A stretch of 64,000 nt of DNA from DASWJZ01 sp963792885. GTDB lineage: Bacteria > Pseudomonadota > Alphaproteobacteria > Rhizobiales > Afifellaceae. Position 1 is the stretch's first letter. Each line of letters begins with the position of its first letter. Shown here one piece after another: positions 8,575 to 16,841 of the stretch. Below the pieces are notes generated by a model that worked only from the letters and a program-made list of their open reading frames with translations, was not told the origin of the DNA and made no database searches. The stretch spans positions 62,001 through 126,000 of the forward strand of contig CAWBXX010000007.1 of NCBI GenBank assembly GCA_963792885.1, given 5' to 3'. The position numbers and the translations under genes are program-made.

Positions 8575-10656
8575 ATGGCGACAACCACTCAGACCGCAGT
8601 CGAGACCAAGGAAGAGGCCCCGGAGGCCCAGACCCACGACGGGCCGCTGCTCGATCTTTCCGATGCCGCGGTCAAGAAGATGATCAAGGAGGCGAAGAAG
8701 CGCGGCTACGTCACCGTCGACGAGCTGAATTCCGTGCTTCCCTCCGAAGAGGTCACTTCCGAACAGATCGAAGACACGATGGCGATGCTCTCCGACATGG
8801 GGATCAACGTCGTGGAGTCCGACGAGCCTGACGAGGCTGAGGCCGAGACCAACGAGGAGGACTCCGAAGAGGAGTCGGAAGGCCGCGAGCTGATGCCGTC
8901 GGCCGGCACCGCGGTCGCCAAGAAGGCCAAGGGCCGCGAGGCCAGCGACCGCACCGACGACCCGGTGCGCATGTATCTGCGCGAGATGGGCTCGGTGGAG
9001 CTTCTCTCGCGCGAGGGCGAGATCGCCATCGCCAAGCGCATCGAGGCCGGCCGCGAGGCAATGATCGCGGGGCTCTGCGAGAATCCGCTCACCTTCCAGG
9101 CGATCATCATCTGGCGCGACGAGCTGAACGCCGGCAACGTGCTCCTGCGCGACATCATCGACCTTGAGGCGACCTACGCCGGTCCCGACGCCAAGGCGCC
9201 GACCGTTGCGCCTCAGCCGGGCGCGCCGGTCGAGAACGGCGACGCGACGAAGTCCGCTGCCGCTGCCGCCCCCGCTCCCGCACACCGACCAAGGCTCCGG
9301 CCGCTGCCCGCGAAGGGTGAGAGCGAGGACGGGGAGGAGCAGCTTCCCGCCGACATGGATGCCGACGAGGACGACGACTACGAGAACAACCTCTCGCTTG
9401 CCGCCATGGAGGCGGAGATCAAGCCGGCGGTTCTCGCGACCTTCGACAACATCGCCTCCAACTACAAGAAGCTCCGCCGCCTGCAGGACGCGATCGTCGG
9501 CGGCGGCTCGAAGGCGCGCGCGCTGACGCCGGCGCAGGAGCGCCGCGCCAAGAAGCTGACCGAAGAGATCGTCACCGACGTGAAGTCGCTGTCGCTCAAC
9601 CAGGCGCGCATCGATTCACTCGTCGAGCAGCTTTACGACATCAACAAGCGGCTGATCTCCTTCGACGCGAAGCTGCTCCGGCTCGGCGAGAGCCACGGCG
9701 TCGACCGCTCGGAGTTCCTCTCGCATTATCGCGGCCACGAGCTCGATCCGCACTGGACGCGCCGCATCGCGCGCTTCTCCGCGAAGGGCTGGAAGTCCTT
9801 CTGCCAGAAGGAGAAGGAGAACATCACGAAGATCCGCACCGATATCCGCCAGCTCGCCGCGGAGACCGGGCTGCAGATCGTCGAGTTCCGCGAGATCGTC
9901 CACAAGGTGCAGAAGGGCGAGCGCGAGGCGCGCCAGGCGAAGAAGGAGATGGTGGAGGCGAACCTTCGTCTGGTCATCTCGATCGCCAAGAAATACACGA
10001 ACCGCGGGCTGCAATTCCTTGATCTGATTCAGGAAGGCAACATCGGGCTGATGAAGGCGGTCGACAAGTTCGAGTACCGCCGCGGCTATAAGTTCTCCAC
10101 CTACGCGACATGGTGGATCAGGCAGGCGATCACTCGCTCGATCGCAGACCAGGCGCGCACCATCCGCATCCCCGTGCACATGATCGAGACGATCAACAAG
10201 ATCGTGCGGACGAGCCGGCAGATGCTGCACGAGATCGGCCGCGAGCCGACGCCGGAGGAGCTGGCTGAGAAGCTGCAGATGCCGCTTGAGAAGGTGCGCA
10301 AGGTTTTGAAGATCGCCAAGGAGCCGATCAGCCTCGAGACGCCGATCGGCGACGAGGAGGACTCGCACCTCGGCGATTTCATCGAGGACAAGAACGCGGT
10401 TCTGCCGATCGACGCGGCGATCCAGTCGAACCTGCGCGAGACGACCACGCGCGTTCTCGCCTCGCTCACGCCGCGCGAAGAACGCGTGCTCCGCATGCGC
10501 TTCGGCATCGGCATGAACACCGACCACACGCTCGAAGAGGTCGGCCAGCAGTTCAGTGTTACCCGCGAGCGTATTCGCCAGATCGAAGCAAAGGCACTGA
10601 GAAAACTCAAGCATCCGAGCCGTTCGCGCAAGCTGCGGAGCTTCCTCGACAGCTGA
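8575..10656 (+). CDS. rpoD: Primary sigma factor (sigma-70)
   Basis: This is the housekeeping sigma subunit of RNA polymerase, 693 residues and intact. Region 1.1 is at about 25-100, region 1.2 (DPVRMYLREMGSVELLSREGE) at about 122-145, then a long non-conserved insert typical of alphaproteobacteria to about 370. Region 2 with EANLRLVISIAKKY and YATWWIRQAITRSIADQAR is at about 456-535, region 3 to about 610, and region 4 with the -35-binding helix-turn-helix VTRERIRQIEAKALRKL at about 660-680. A degraded copy of the last ~200 bases lies 2.65 kb downstream. Confidence 0.97.
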   Translation: MATTTQTAVETKEEAPEAQTHDGPLLDLSDAAVKKMIKEAKKRGYVTVDELNSVLPSEEVTSEQIEDTMAMLSDMGINVVESDEPDEAEAETNEEDSEEESEGRELMPSAGTAVAKKAKGREASDRTDDPVRMYLREMGSVELLSREGEIAIAKRIEAGREAMIAGLCENPLTFQAIIIWRDELNAGNVLLRDIIDLEATYAGPDAKAPTVAPQPGAPVENGDATKSAAAAAPAPAHRPRLRPLPAKGESEDGEEQLPADMDADEDDDYENNLSLAAMEAEIKPAVLATFDNIASNYKKLRRLQDAIVGGGSKARALTPAQERRAKKLTEEIVTDVKSLSLNQARIDSLVEQLYDINKRLISFDAKLLRLGESHGVDRSEFLSHYRGHELDPHWTRRIARFSAKGWKSFCQKEKENITKIRTDIRQLAAETGLQIVEFREIVHKVQKGEREARQAKKEMVEANLRLVISIAKKYTNRGLQFLDLIQEGNIGLMKAVDKFEYRRGYKFSTYATWWIRQAITRSIADQARTIRIPVHMIETINKIVRTSRQMLHEIGREPTPEELAEKLQMPLEKVRKVLKIAKEPISLETPIGDEEDSHLGDFIEDKNAVLPIDAAIQSNLRETTTRVLASLTPREERVLRMRFGIGMNTDHTLEEVGQQFSVTRERIRQIEAKALRKLKHPSRSRKLRSFLDS

Positions 10657-10671
10657 GTCGAAGTAGAAGCA

Positions 10672-10714
10672 GCGGCGTGAGCATGGTTAGCGCCGCGTTA
10701 CTATAATTTTTTTT
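10672..10714 (+). terminator. Possible rho-independent terminator after rpoD
   Basis: A 6-bp GC stem (GCGGCG at 10672-10677, CGCCGC at 10691-10696) is followed by a run of eight T at 10707-10714. The ten-base gap between stem and T run makes it weaker than a textbook terminator. A better terminator (13532-13560) follows the displaced rpoD fragment. Confidence 0.35.
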
Positions 10715-10889
10715 AGCGCGCCATCTTTCGACCGCAGTCGCGGCGTGAAATCCAAATGTAAACACTAGTTGCGTTCGGCTGCTCCTTTCGGGGAGCGTCC
10801 GGGCGGCCGTCGGGACCCGCATCAATCCTGACCGGGTCCTGAGCAGCGTTGCGTAACTACGCCGGGATTGAGGTTGGGAGCCTCGCTCG

Positions 10890-12453
10890 ATGTGGTGCAA
10901 TACTCAGGTGACGTTCAGTTCGAGTCCGGACAACGCGCGCAGCGAATCCGAACTTGAGACCAATCCCCTCAATCCGCTGAATGTGGTCGGCGCGTCGAAG
11001 CGCTTCAACAATCCGCGCACCTACGATTTCACGCTCGCCGCCTATTCGAGCTTCGACGGCGGCGAATCGTGGAGCGAGGCGCCGCCGTTTGCGCTTCTCG
11101 GCAATCCCGATCCGCACAAGAGTTGGGCCGGCATCTCCGACCCGGTGCTTGCCTTCGACAACGCCGGTAACTGCTACCTGATCGCGCTGCCGTTCCCGGG
11201 ACCGGGGAGCCCGTTCGAGACGCTCGGGATCGCCGTCTATCGCTCGAGCGACGGCGGGCGGACCTGGAGCGCGCCGAACTTCATCCATCCGAACACCGCG
11301 AGGATCGACGACAAGCAGTGGGCTGCGAGCGACCGAAGCCCGCGGAGCCGCCACTACGGAAATGTCTACGTGGCCTGGGACGATGGCTCAAACCTCGCGT
11401 TTGCCCGAACGACCGATCACGGTGCGAGCTGGCGCGGCGTTGGCACGCAGCCGGTCGGCGCGGCGCTCGCCTTCGAATTCGTTCTCGCCCTCGATCGCGG
11501 TGACCGATGACGGCTCGATCTTCATCTTCTGGATCGCCGGCAACACGATCAAGTTTGTGAAATCGATCGACGGCGGCAATTCCTTCTCAAGCCCCGCAGT
11601 CGTCGCATCGGGTCTGACGACGCTCTCCGTATTGCCGCGTCCGGGCGGGTTCCCGGAGCTTCCGGGCGGCCATTTCCGGGTGCTGACACTGCCTTCCGCC
11701 TGCGCCGGCGCCGGACAGCGGGTCATTGTCGCCTGGGCCGACTATCGGGATGGCGTTTCGCGCATCTACTGTCGCCGTTCCACCGACGGCGGCGCGACGT
11801 GGGCCGGACCGACATCCGGCCAGCCGCTGCTCTCTTTCCCGTCCGCCGCGAACCAGCACGACTTCCATCCGCAGCTCGCGAGCACGCCGTCCGGCGACAT
11901 CGCCTGCACCTTCTACGAATTCGGCCCGAAATGGTCGGGCGGCCCGCCCTGGATCGATGTCATCATCGCGATCTCGCACGACGGCGGGGCGACGTTCGTG
12001 CAGCGCGAGACGGTAACCGGGCGGCCCTGGGATCCGGAGGTCGACGCACCCTGGTCGCACGGCAATTCCCGCACCACCTTCATCGGCGACTATTTTGGCC
12101 TGGCCGGTAGCACCCACGGCTTCCTTCCGTTCTGGACCGACACGCGGACGGGGATTCAGGAGATCTTCTGCGGGCGCAGGTTGACCGTCGGCCCGTGGAA
12201 CGGCGTTCAATTCCGCGGTCATCTCAATGCGCACCAGACGCAGCGCTGGTTTACCTTCAACTGGCCGGCCTGCTGGCATGTCGCCTGGATGGTGGTGCCG
12301 ACAAGCCCGCGCGTCGGCGCGCCGCAGATCCGCTGGCGGGTACAGGTCGAGCGCGCGTCGTCCGGCCACATCACCTACTGGATCGTCATCACAAACCTGA
12401 CCGACGTCGGCGTCGACGTCGAAGCCCGCTATTCAATTTTCGCGCGCGACTAA
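10890..12453 (+). CDS. Sialidase-like BNR-repeat beta-propeller protein with a duplicated C-terminal domain, one frameshift
   Basis: Six Asp-box (BNR) motifs of the form SxDGGxxW/F are visible: SFDGGESW, SSDGGRTW, TTDHGASW, SIDGGNSF, STDGGATW and SHDGGATF. They mark a six-bladed propeller as in exo-sialidases and related secreted glycan-binding proteins. The last ~80 residues (QRWFTFNWPACWHVAWMV to VEARYSIF) are a separate domain that recurs as the whole of the next gene. One extra T in GAATTC near 11478 breaks the frame; removing it gives about 520 residues. No signal peptide is seen at this start. Catalytic sialidase residues are not evident, so enzymatic activity is uncertain. Confidence 0.75.
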
Positions 12454-12463
12454 GGAGGCCACC

Positions 12464-12721
12464 ATGGTCGTCGGTGTTCAATTCACGGGTTCGGTCGGAG
12501 CGAGCAGCTCGCAGCGCTGGTTCACCTTCAACTGGCCGGCCGCGTGGGACGTCATCTGGACGGTGGTCTCCACATCGGTGGTGACCGGGGCGCCGCAGGT
12601 CGAATGGGACGTCGCAGTGGAGCGCGCCTCCGGCAGCAACATCACGTATTGGATCACGATTCGGAATCTCACGTCGCGGCCGGTCAATATCGAAGCGCGC
12701 TACGCGATCGTGAACATCTGA
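12464..12721 (+). CDS. Stand-alone copy of the C-terminal domain of the upstream propeller protein
   Basis: The 85-residue product matches the last ~80 residues of the gene before it, almost position by position: QRWFTFNWPAAWDVIWTVV, TSxxxGAPQxxWxVxVERAS, TYWIxIxNLTxxxVxxEARYAI. It is beta-rich with conserved tryptophans. It begins 10 bases after the propeller gene behind an AAGGAGG site, so the two are almost certainly co-transcribed. It probably arose by duplication and may assemble with, or compete with, the same domain in the larger protein. No function is known to me for this domain. Confidence 0.7.
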   Translation: MVVGVQFTGSVGASSSQRWFTFNWPAAWDVIWTVVSTSVVTGAPQVEWDVAVERASGSNITYWITIRNLTSRPVNIEARYAIVNI

Positions 12722-12731
12722 GGAGATGCCG

Positions 12732-13082
12732 ATGAGCGCCGACGTGAACCAACGGAGCGATGTGGCGGCCGATGCGCGGAGCGCGGTCTCCGAGGAATCG
12801 GCGATGATCGTCGATGCCGGGCCTGCGCCAGTCGATCGGATCAGGCAGGCGAAGCCCGCGGCATTGGAGGAAGCGGCCTTCGATCAGCGGGCGATAGACG
12901 GCGGCTCGGTGCGCATCGTGTCGGAGCGGATGAAGACGGAATTGGCGACCGATGTCCCGCTCAACCCGCTAAGGGCGGGCGCGGCGGTCGCCCGCGGCGC
13001 GCTGCGAGCCGAGGTGCAGGAATTTCAGAGCTTGCCGGAGGGCGCGGATGGTGGCGGCGCGCCGAAGCATGGCGCGGAGTGA
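12732..13082 (+). CDS. Hypothetical 116-residue protein
   Basis: This is a soluble, alanine-rich, charged protein with no signal peptide, membrane segment or motif I recognise. It begins MSADVNQRSDVAADARS. The start at 12732 is preferred over an ATG six bases earlier because the GAGGAG site at 12719-12724 is then at normal spacing. It follows the 85-residue domain gene by 10 bases and looks like the third gene of the same short operon. Confidence 0.5.
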   Translation: MSADVNQRSDVAADARSAVSEESAMIVDAGPAPVDRIRQAKPAALEEAAFDQRAIDGGSVRIVSERMKTELATDVPLNPLRAGAAVARGALRAEVQEFQSLPEGADGGGAPKHGAE

Positions 13083-13148
13083 ACGACGCAACGACGCTCC
13101 AGAACCGGGGAGCCCGGTTCATCGGGCACAGACGAACGGAAGGGTGCG

Positions 13149-13298
13149 ATGGACTTCATCGAGCGAATGACCGGCCTCTCGCCCGATAACGGCGACGGCT
13201 CGACGGAGATGCTCTTCTTCATCGCGGTCGTCATGGCGATTGTCATCGTCGCGCGGCCGCTCTGGACGCGGCTCCAGAACCGGCGCCGGCTGCGCTGA
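13149..13298 (+). CDS. 49-residue single-pass membrane peptide
   Basis: ATG at 13149 opens a short frame, MDFIERMTGLSPDNGDG, followed by one hydrophobic helix (about residues 20-37, MLFFIAVVMAIVIVARPL) and a basic tail (RLQNRRRLR) before TGA. Hydrophobic core plus positive end predicts an inner-membrane peptide with its C-terminus inside. It lies between the small unknown gene and the rpoD 3' remnant. Function unknown. Confidence 0.55.
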   Translation: MDFIERMTGLSPDNGDGSTEMLFFIAVVMAIVIVARPLWTRLQNRRRLR

Positions 13299-13301
13299 GA
13301 G

Positions 13302-13500
13302 CACTCGCCTCGCTCACGCCGCGCGAAGAACGCGTGCTCCGCATGCGCTTCGGCATCGGCACGAACACCGACCACATGCTAGAGGAGGTCGGCCAGCAGC
13401 TCTCGGTCACACGCGAACGTATCCGCCAGATCGAGGCGAAGGCGGCAAGGTCAGGTATCCGAGCCGGGGTAGGACGCTGAGGAGCTTTCTTGGACAGCTA
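13302..13500 (+). pseudogene. Remnant copy of the 3' end of rpoD (sigma region 4)
   Basis: Bases 13304-13361 are identical to rpoD 10456-10513 (58 of 58). The similarity continues, with scattered changes, through the region 4 helix-turn-helix (SVTRERIRQIEAKA). The end is damaged: a short deletion after AKAA shifts the frame and gives a TGA, and the terminal FLGQL/FLDS coding bases and TAG persist out of frame. There is no upstream sigma domain and no start, so this is not a gene. It is probably the old 3' end of rpoD, displaced by insertion of the 10.66-13.30 kb segment. Confidence 0.85.
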
Positions 13501-13531
13501 GCGCTCCGTTTTGCCTTCCCGCATGATGAAA

Positions 13532-13560
13532 GCCCGGCCGCCCGCCGGACTTTTTCGTTT
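13532..13560 (+). terminator. Rho-independent terminator behind the rpoD remnant
   Basis: A stem CCGGC (13534-13538) pairs with GCCGG (13544-13548) over a 5-base loop and is followed by ACTTTTTCGTTTT. This is a better terminator than the one directly after intact rpoD and may be the original rpoD terminator carried with the displaced 3' end. Confidence 0.55.
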
Positions 13561-13613
13561 TAGTTGCACGAATCGATTGTGGCGCGGCATCCTGGGTTCG
13601 GGAGGCGGGTGCG

Positions 13614-13941
13614 TTGGCCGACGGAGTCAGGATCACGAACGCGCTTGAGTTTCGGGCTTGGCTCGATGGGAAGCCGCGCGCGTGGGGGAAGGCTATTGCA
13701 GTGCGGGCCGCGCTCCGGGTGCTGCCGTTGGTCGGGCAAGGCAAGATGCGCCAAGACCTTTGTCTTGTGGTCTTTCGTGCCGTATCAATATCGTGGGCCG
13801 CGCGCACATATCCGGCCCACGATATTCGCGCGCCGCTCGACGCCGCCACGCACGCCGCCGCCGCCTACGACGCCGGCCGCCGCCGCCGCCGCCTCCTACG
13901 CCGCCGCCGACGCCGCCTCCTACGCCGCCGCCGCCGCCGAC
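13614..13941 (+). pseudogene. 5' part of a large unknown gene, cut by an insertion sequence
   Basis: A TTG start at 13614 with GGAGG eight bases upstream opens ADGVRITNALEFRAWLDGKPRAWGKAIAV in two adjoining blocks, then ALRVLPLV and KYPAHDIR-like WAARTYPAHDIRA. After one extra base near 13870 it reads a low-complexity Ala/Tyr/Asp stretch (AAAAAASYAAADAASYAAAAAD). The reading frame then meets the left end of the IS, whose first three bases TGA act as its stop codon. The likely remainder of the same gene resumes at 15226. Confidence 0.65.
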
Positions 13942-13975
13942 TGACCGGCCCCCACTGGGTGGTCCGTTTGCAATG

Positions 13976-14836
13976 TTAGTTTAGGGCTGGCGCTGACGCC
14001 AGTGGGGGCATGGCCGGCGAAGCCGGTCGGGGTTGCGCAGCCGGCCATGCGGCGAGCGCCGGCACGAACACCTCGGGTGCGGGAGCTCGGTATCCGATCG
14101 AGGCATGCGGCCGGCTGGCGTTGTAGTGGCGTCTCCAGCTCTCGATCACGATCTGCGCCTCACGCAGCGTGTAGAAGACTTCTCCGTCGAGCAGTTCGTC
14201 GCGCAGGCGCGCGTTGAAGCTCTCGATGAAGCCGTTCTCCCAGGGGCTGCCCGGTGCGATGTAGGCGGTCCTGGCGCCTACGGCTCCGATCCAGTCCTGC
14301 ACGCCCTTGGCGACGAACTCGGGTCCGTTGTCAGAGCGAATATGGCCGGGGACACCGCGCAGGATGAACAGGTCCGAGAGCGCGTCGATCACATCGATGG
14401 ATTTGAGCCTGCGCGATACCCGGATGGCCAGGCACTCGTGGGTGAACTCGTCGATGATGTTGAGCATGCGGAACTTGCGCCCCTCGTGCGTGCGATCCTC
14501 GACGAAGTCGTAGGACCAGACGTGATTGCGGTGCTCGGCTCTGAGCCGGATGCATGACCCGTCGGCGAGCCACAGCCGGCCGCGCTTCGGTTGCTTTTGG
14601 GGAACCTTCAGCCCCTCGCGTCGCCAGATCCGCTCCACCCGCTTGTCATTGACCAGCCAGCCGGCCCGGCGCAGCAGCGCGGCGATCTTGCGATAGCCGT
14701 AGCGCCCATATTGGCGAGCCAGCTCGACGATGTCGGCGGTCAGCCGCTCTTCATCGTCACCGCCTTGCGGAATCTTGCGCTGCGTCGAGCGATGCTGGCC
14801 GAGCGCCGCACAGGCGCGGCGCTCGGAGACGGACAA
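13976..14836 (-). CDS. IS3-family transposase, catalytic subunit (OrfB)
   Basis: This is a DDE recombinase with an rve integrase core. The catalytic triad is in WSYDFVEDRTHEG, HIRSDNGPEF and ENGFIESFNARLRDEL, with the usual IS3 spacing. The N-terminal part has the HTH_21-like block YGRYGYRKIAALLRRAGW. The open frame continues upstream of the first start and overlaps the end of OrfA in a different frame, as expected if OrfAB is made by programmed frameshifting. It appears intact, so the element may still be active. Confidence 0.92.
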   Translation of the reverse strand: MSVSERRACAALGQHRSTQRKIPQGGDDEERLTADIVELARQYGRYGYRKIAALLRRAGWLVNDKRVERIWRREGLKVPQKQPKRGRLWLADGSCIRLRAEHRNHVWSYDFVEDRTHEGRKFRMLNIIDEFTHECLAIRVSRRLKSIDVIDALSDLFILRGVPGHIRSDNGPEFVAKGVQDWIGAVGARTAYIAPGSPWENGFIESFNARLRDELLDGEVFYTLREAQIVIESWRRHYNASRPHASIGYRAPAPEVFVPALAAWPAAQPRPASPAMPPLASAPALN

Positions 14837-14880
14837 TACCCGTCGAACATGCTCGATGCAGGCGCGGCGACGCGCGGGGC

Positions 14881-15159
14881 TTAGAAGTTTCCCTTGGCGG
14901 CCTCCTGAAGGATCAGCTTGTCCAGCGTCAGGTCCGACACCGCGCGACGAAGCCGGTTGTTCTCAAGCTCCAGGTCCTTCAGCCGCTTCACCTGGTCGCT
15001 CTTCAGCCCGCCGAACTCCTGGCGCCAGCGGTAGTACGTCACCTCGCTCACCCCGATCGAGCGGATGGCGTCGGCCGCGCTCTGACCTTGCGACGTGAGA
15101 ACATCGACCTGCCGCAGCTTCGCGACAATCTCTTCCGGCTTGTGTCTCTTCCTTGGCAT
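14881..15159 (-). CDS. IS3-family transposase, DNA-binding subunit (OrfA)
   Basis: The 92-residue protein begins MPRKRHKPEEIVAKLRQVD and has a helix-turn-helix (VSEVTYYRWRQEFGG) and a leucine-zipper-like segment (LKDLELENNRLRRAVSDL). This is the standard OrfA of the IS407-type group and binds the terminal repeats. It is upstream of OrfB on the same strand, and its end overlaps the OrfB open frame. Confidence 0.92.
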   Translation of the reverse strand: MPRKRHKPEEIVAKLRQVDVLTSQGQSAADAIRSIGVSEVTYYRWRQEFGGLKSDQVKRLKDLELENNRLRRAVSDLTLDKLILQEAAKGNF

Positions 15160-15225
15160 CTGATCCGTCCTCCTTGCTGCCAAAAGGCATACCTCAGGGC
15201 GGACCACTTCAATGGGGGAGGATCA

Positions 15226-16816
15226 GTTGGAGTTGCGTCAGTCTCGTTCGGAAGCGGCCGGGCTGTTGGCAACTAAGCTTTGGCTTCGCGATGTGCGGGG
15301 GAACAATCGCTATCGAGTCAACTTCCCGATCTGGGCGCGGCGACCTTGGGACGATTTGAAGAAGACCGAAGTCTTGCGTTCGGCAGGGTTCGCCGGTTGG
15401 TTCAACTGGTACGAAGCGCGCCTAATCGGATGGAGAACGGGTGGATTCGAGCGCTCGCTTCAGGATGAGGCCGCCCGCCAGCTTGACCTTCGCGTCGCCA
15501 CGCAACCGCGGGCGTTCTGGGAGCGCGACGCTGCCGTCGTGAACGCTGAGATTAGTGGTTGGATCACCGAGGCGCGGCGAGCGCGCCACACGGAGTCTGG
15601 ACTGGCAGAACCGGAACCGCTGTCAGATGACGAAGACCCTCGCCGTGCAGCGACGATCGCGGGCTTTATTGTTGACTACCTAAGGGCGCGTCAGCTTCCA
15701 ACAACAATCGATGACATAAGATCGGCATTCAGCGAAGCGAACTACCAAGTAATCGACAAGTCAATGCGAGGGGAGTTGAGCCGCCTTGCTCAGATCGGAC
15801 AAATAACCCGGCTGGAGAAGGGGCTCTACGTCCATCCAGACTTTGTAGATTCCGAGAAAACCCTACCTCCCGAAACCGCCATACCGAATCCGGAGCCCTC
15901 GGGTATTCGGTATCAAGGTGGAACTGACGAACCAATCGACCTCGCGCCCCTCTCATCAGGAGAGCGTCTCGCAGGCGGGCCCGAGCGGGAGGCGGACTAC
16001 GCGGAATTGAGGGCAAAGGCGGAAGAGCTTCGTGCGCTCGGCGTCAATCAGCTTGGTAGGCTCGTCGGCCCCACGAATCGATTCTTGAGCCTCGACGAAC
16101 AGATCGAGCACGTCCGCGCGAAGCTGTTCTGGTCTCGAATGAACACTCTTAGGGTCGTTCACAACGACCACGAAAGAGCACTGGGCGCGGAGGACCAGTT
16201 CGGCGATCCCGATCCCCGAAAACTCGATTCGATTGCGGCGTCTCTGCTCAAGGATTTGGTCGAGACCGCGAATATCTTCGTGGTCGGCGATCCGACCTTG
16301 ATGGAGCTTGACGCTCTGCGCCCAGGCCCTCAGGAAGCGGAGATAGCGCGGGAGGAAATAGCGCCTCTCGTTCCGGTCATCGGCGATCTTGGTAGTGAGC
16401 CTGACGTCGCGACCGCGGAAGCTCGGGAGAGCATAGCCGAGCAAAAGGAAGGCGCGGCCATCTCAGATGAAAGTCTTGCCGGCCGGCAGCAGGCCGAGCT
16501 TGCTCGTCGATCTATTCGTAATTTCGTTGGGGAGCTTTTGCGGCGCGCCTATGCCCCCGTCCGGGCCTTCTCGAAGGCCGCACGATCGGAGACGGGGTTT
16601 GCATGGAAGGAGTTCCGCAGCGGCGCTTATAAGGCGGCGGGCGGCGCGCTCGCCGTGGGAGCCGCCTCCGAACTCCTCGGCACCACACACTACACCGCGG
16701 CGATTGTTCGGTTCGTCGCACAACACGCCGAACCGCTGATCACGTACGTCACGAAGGCTTTTCAGAACCCTCAGCTGGTCGAGATAATCCAGTGGGTCGT
16801 AAGGTTCTTCTCCTGA
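15226..16816 (+). pseudogene. 3' part of the IS-interrupted unknown gene
   Basis: The frame is open for about 530 residues. It begins with LWLRDVRGNNRYRVNFPIW and WFNWYEARLIGWR, then FWERDAAVVNAEISGWI. In related Rhizobiales proteins, as far as I recall, such blocks follow an Ala/Tyr/Asp-rich stretch like the one just left of the IS. A middle segment (about residues 150-215) could be a winged helix. The C-terminal ~90 residues are amphipathic and hydrophobic. The first in-frame ATG (15212) lies in the right inverted repeat of the IS, so a truncated product could be made. Function unknown. Confidence 0.6.
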
Positions 16817-16841
16817 TGGTGACTCGCGCGGACGCGAACCT

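Larger units (their letters stand above)
13942..15225 (-). mobile_element. IS3-family insertion sequence, IS407-like group
   Basis: The element is about 1284 bases with two overlapping transposase frames on the minus strand. Imperfect terminal inverted repeats are visible: TGACCGGCCCCCACT...TGGTCCG at the left and, read inward from the right, TGATCCTCCCCCATT...TGGTCCG. No 4-bp target duplication is seen (CGAC on the left, GTTG on the right), which suggests a deletion or recombination next to the element after insertion. It splits one large gene of unknown function. Confidence 0.88.

Noticed and set aside
9616..10614. Long open frame on the strand opposite rpoD, and similar long antisense frames opposite urease, urt, dnaG and ureC.
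   Set aside because: They mirror the codon pattern of real genes in GC-rich DNA, and none has family resemblance or a ribosome site.
13302..13500. A second, short sigma factor.
   Set aside because: It has only part of region 4, no start, and a broken end; it is a fragment of rpoD.
10890..16816. A prophage or conjugative element in the accessory region.
   Set aside because: No integrase, capsid, portal, relaxase or replication gene is present; only one IS and small unknown genes are seen.
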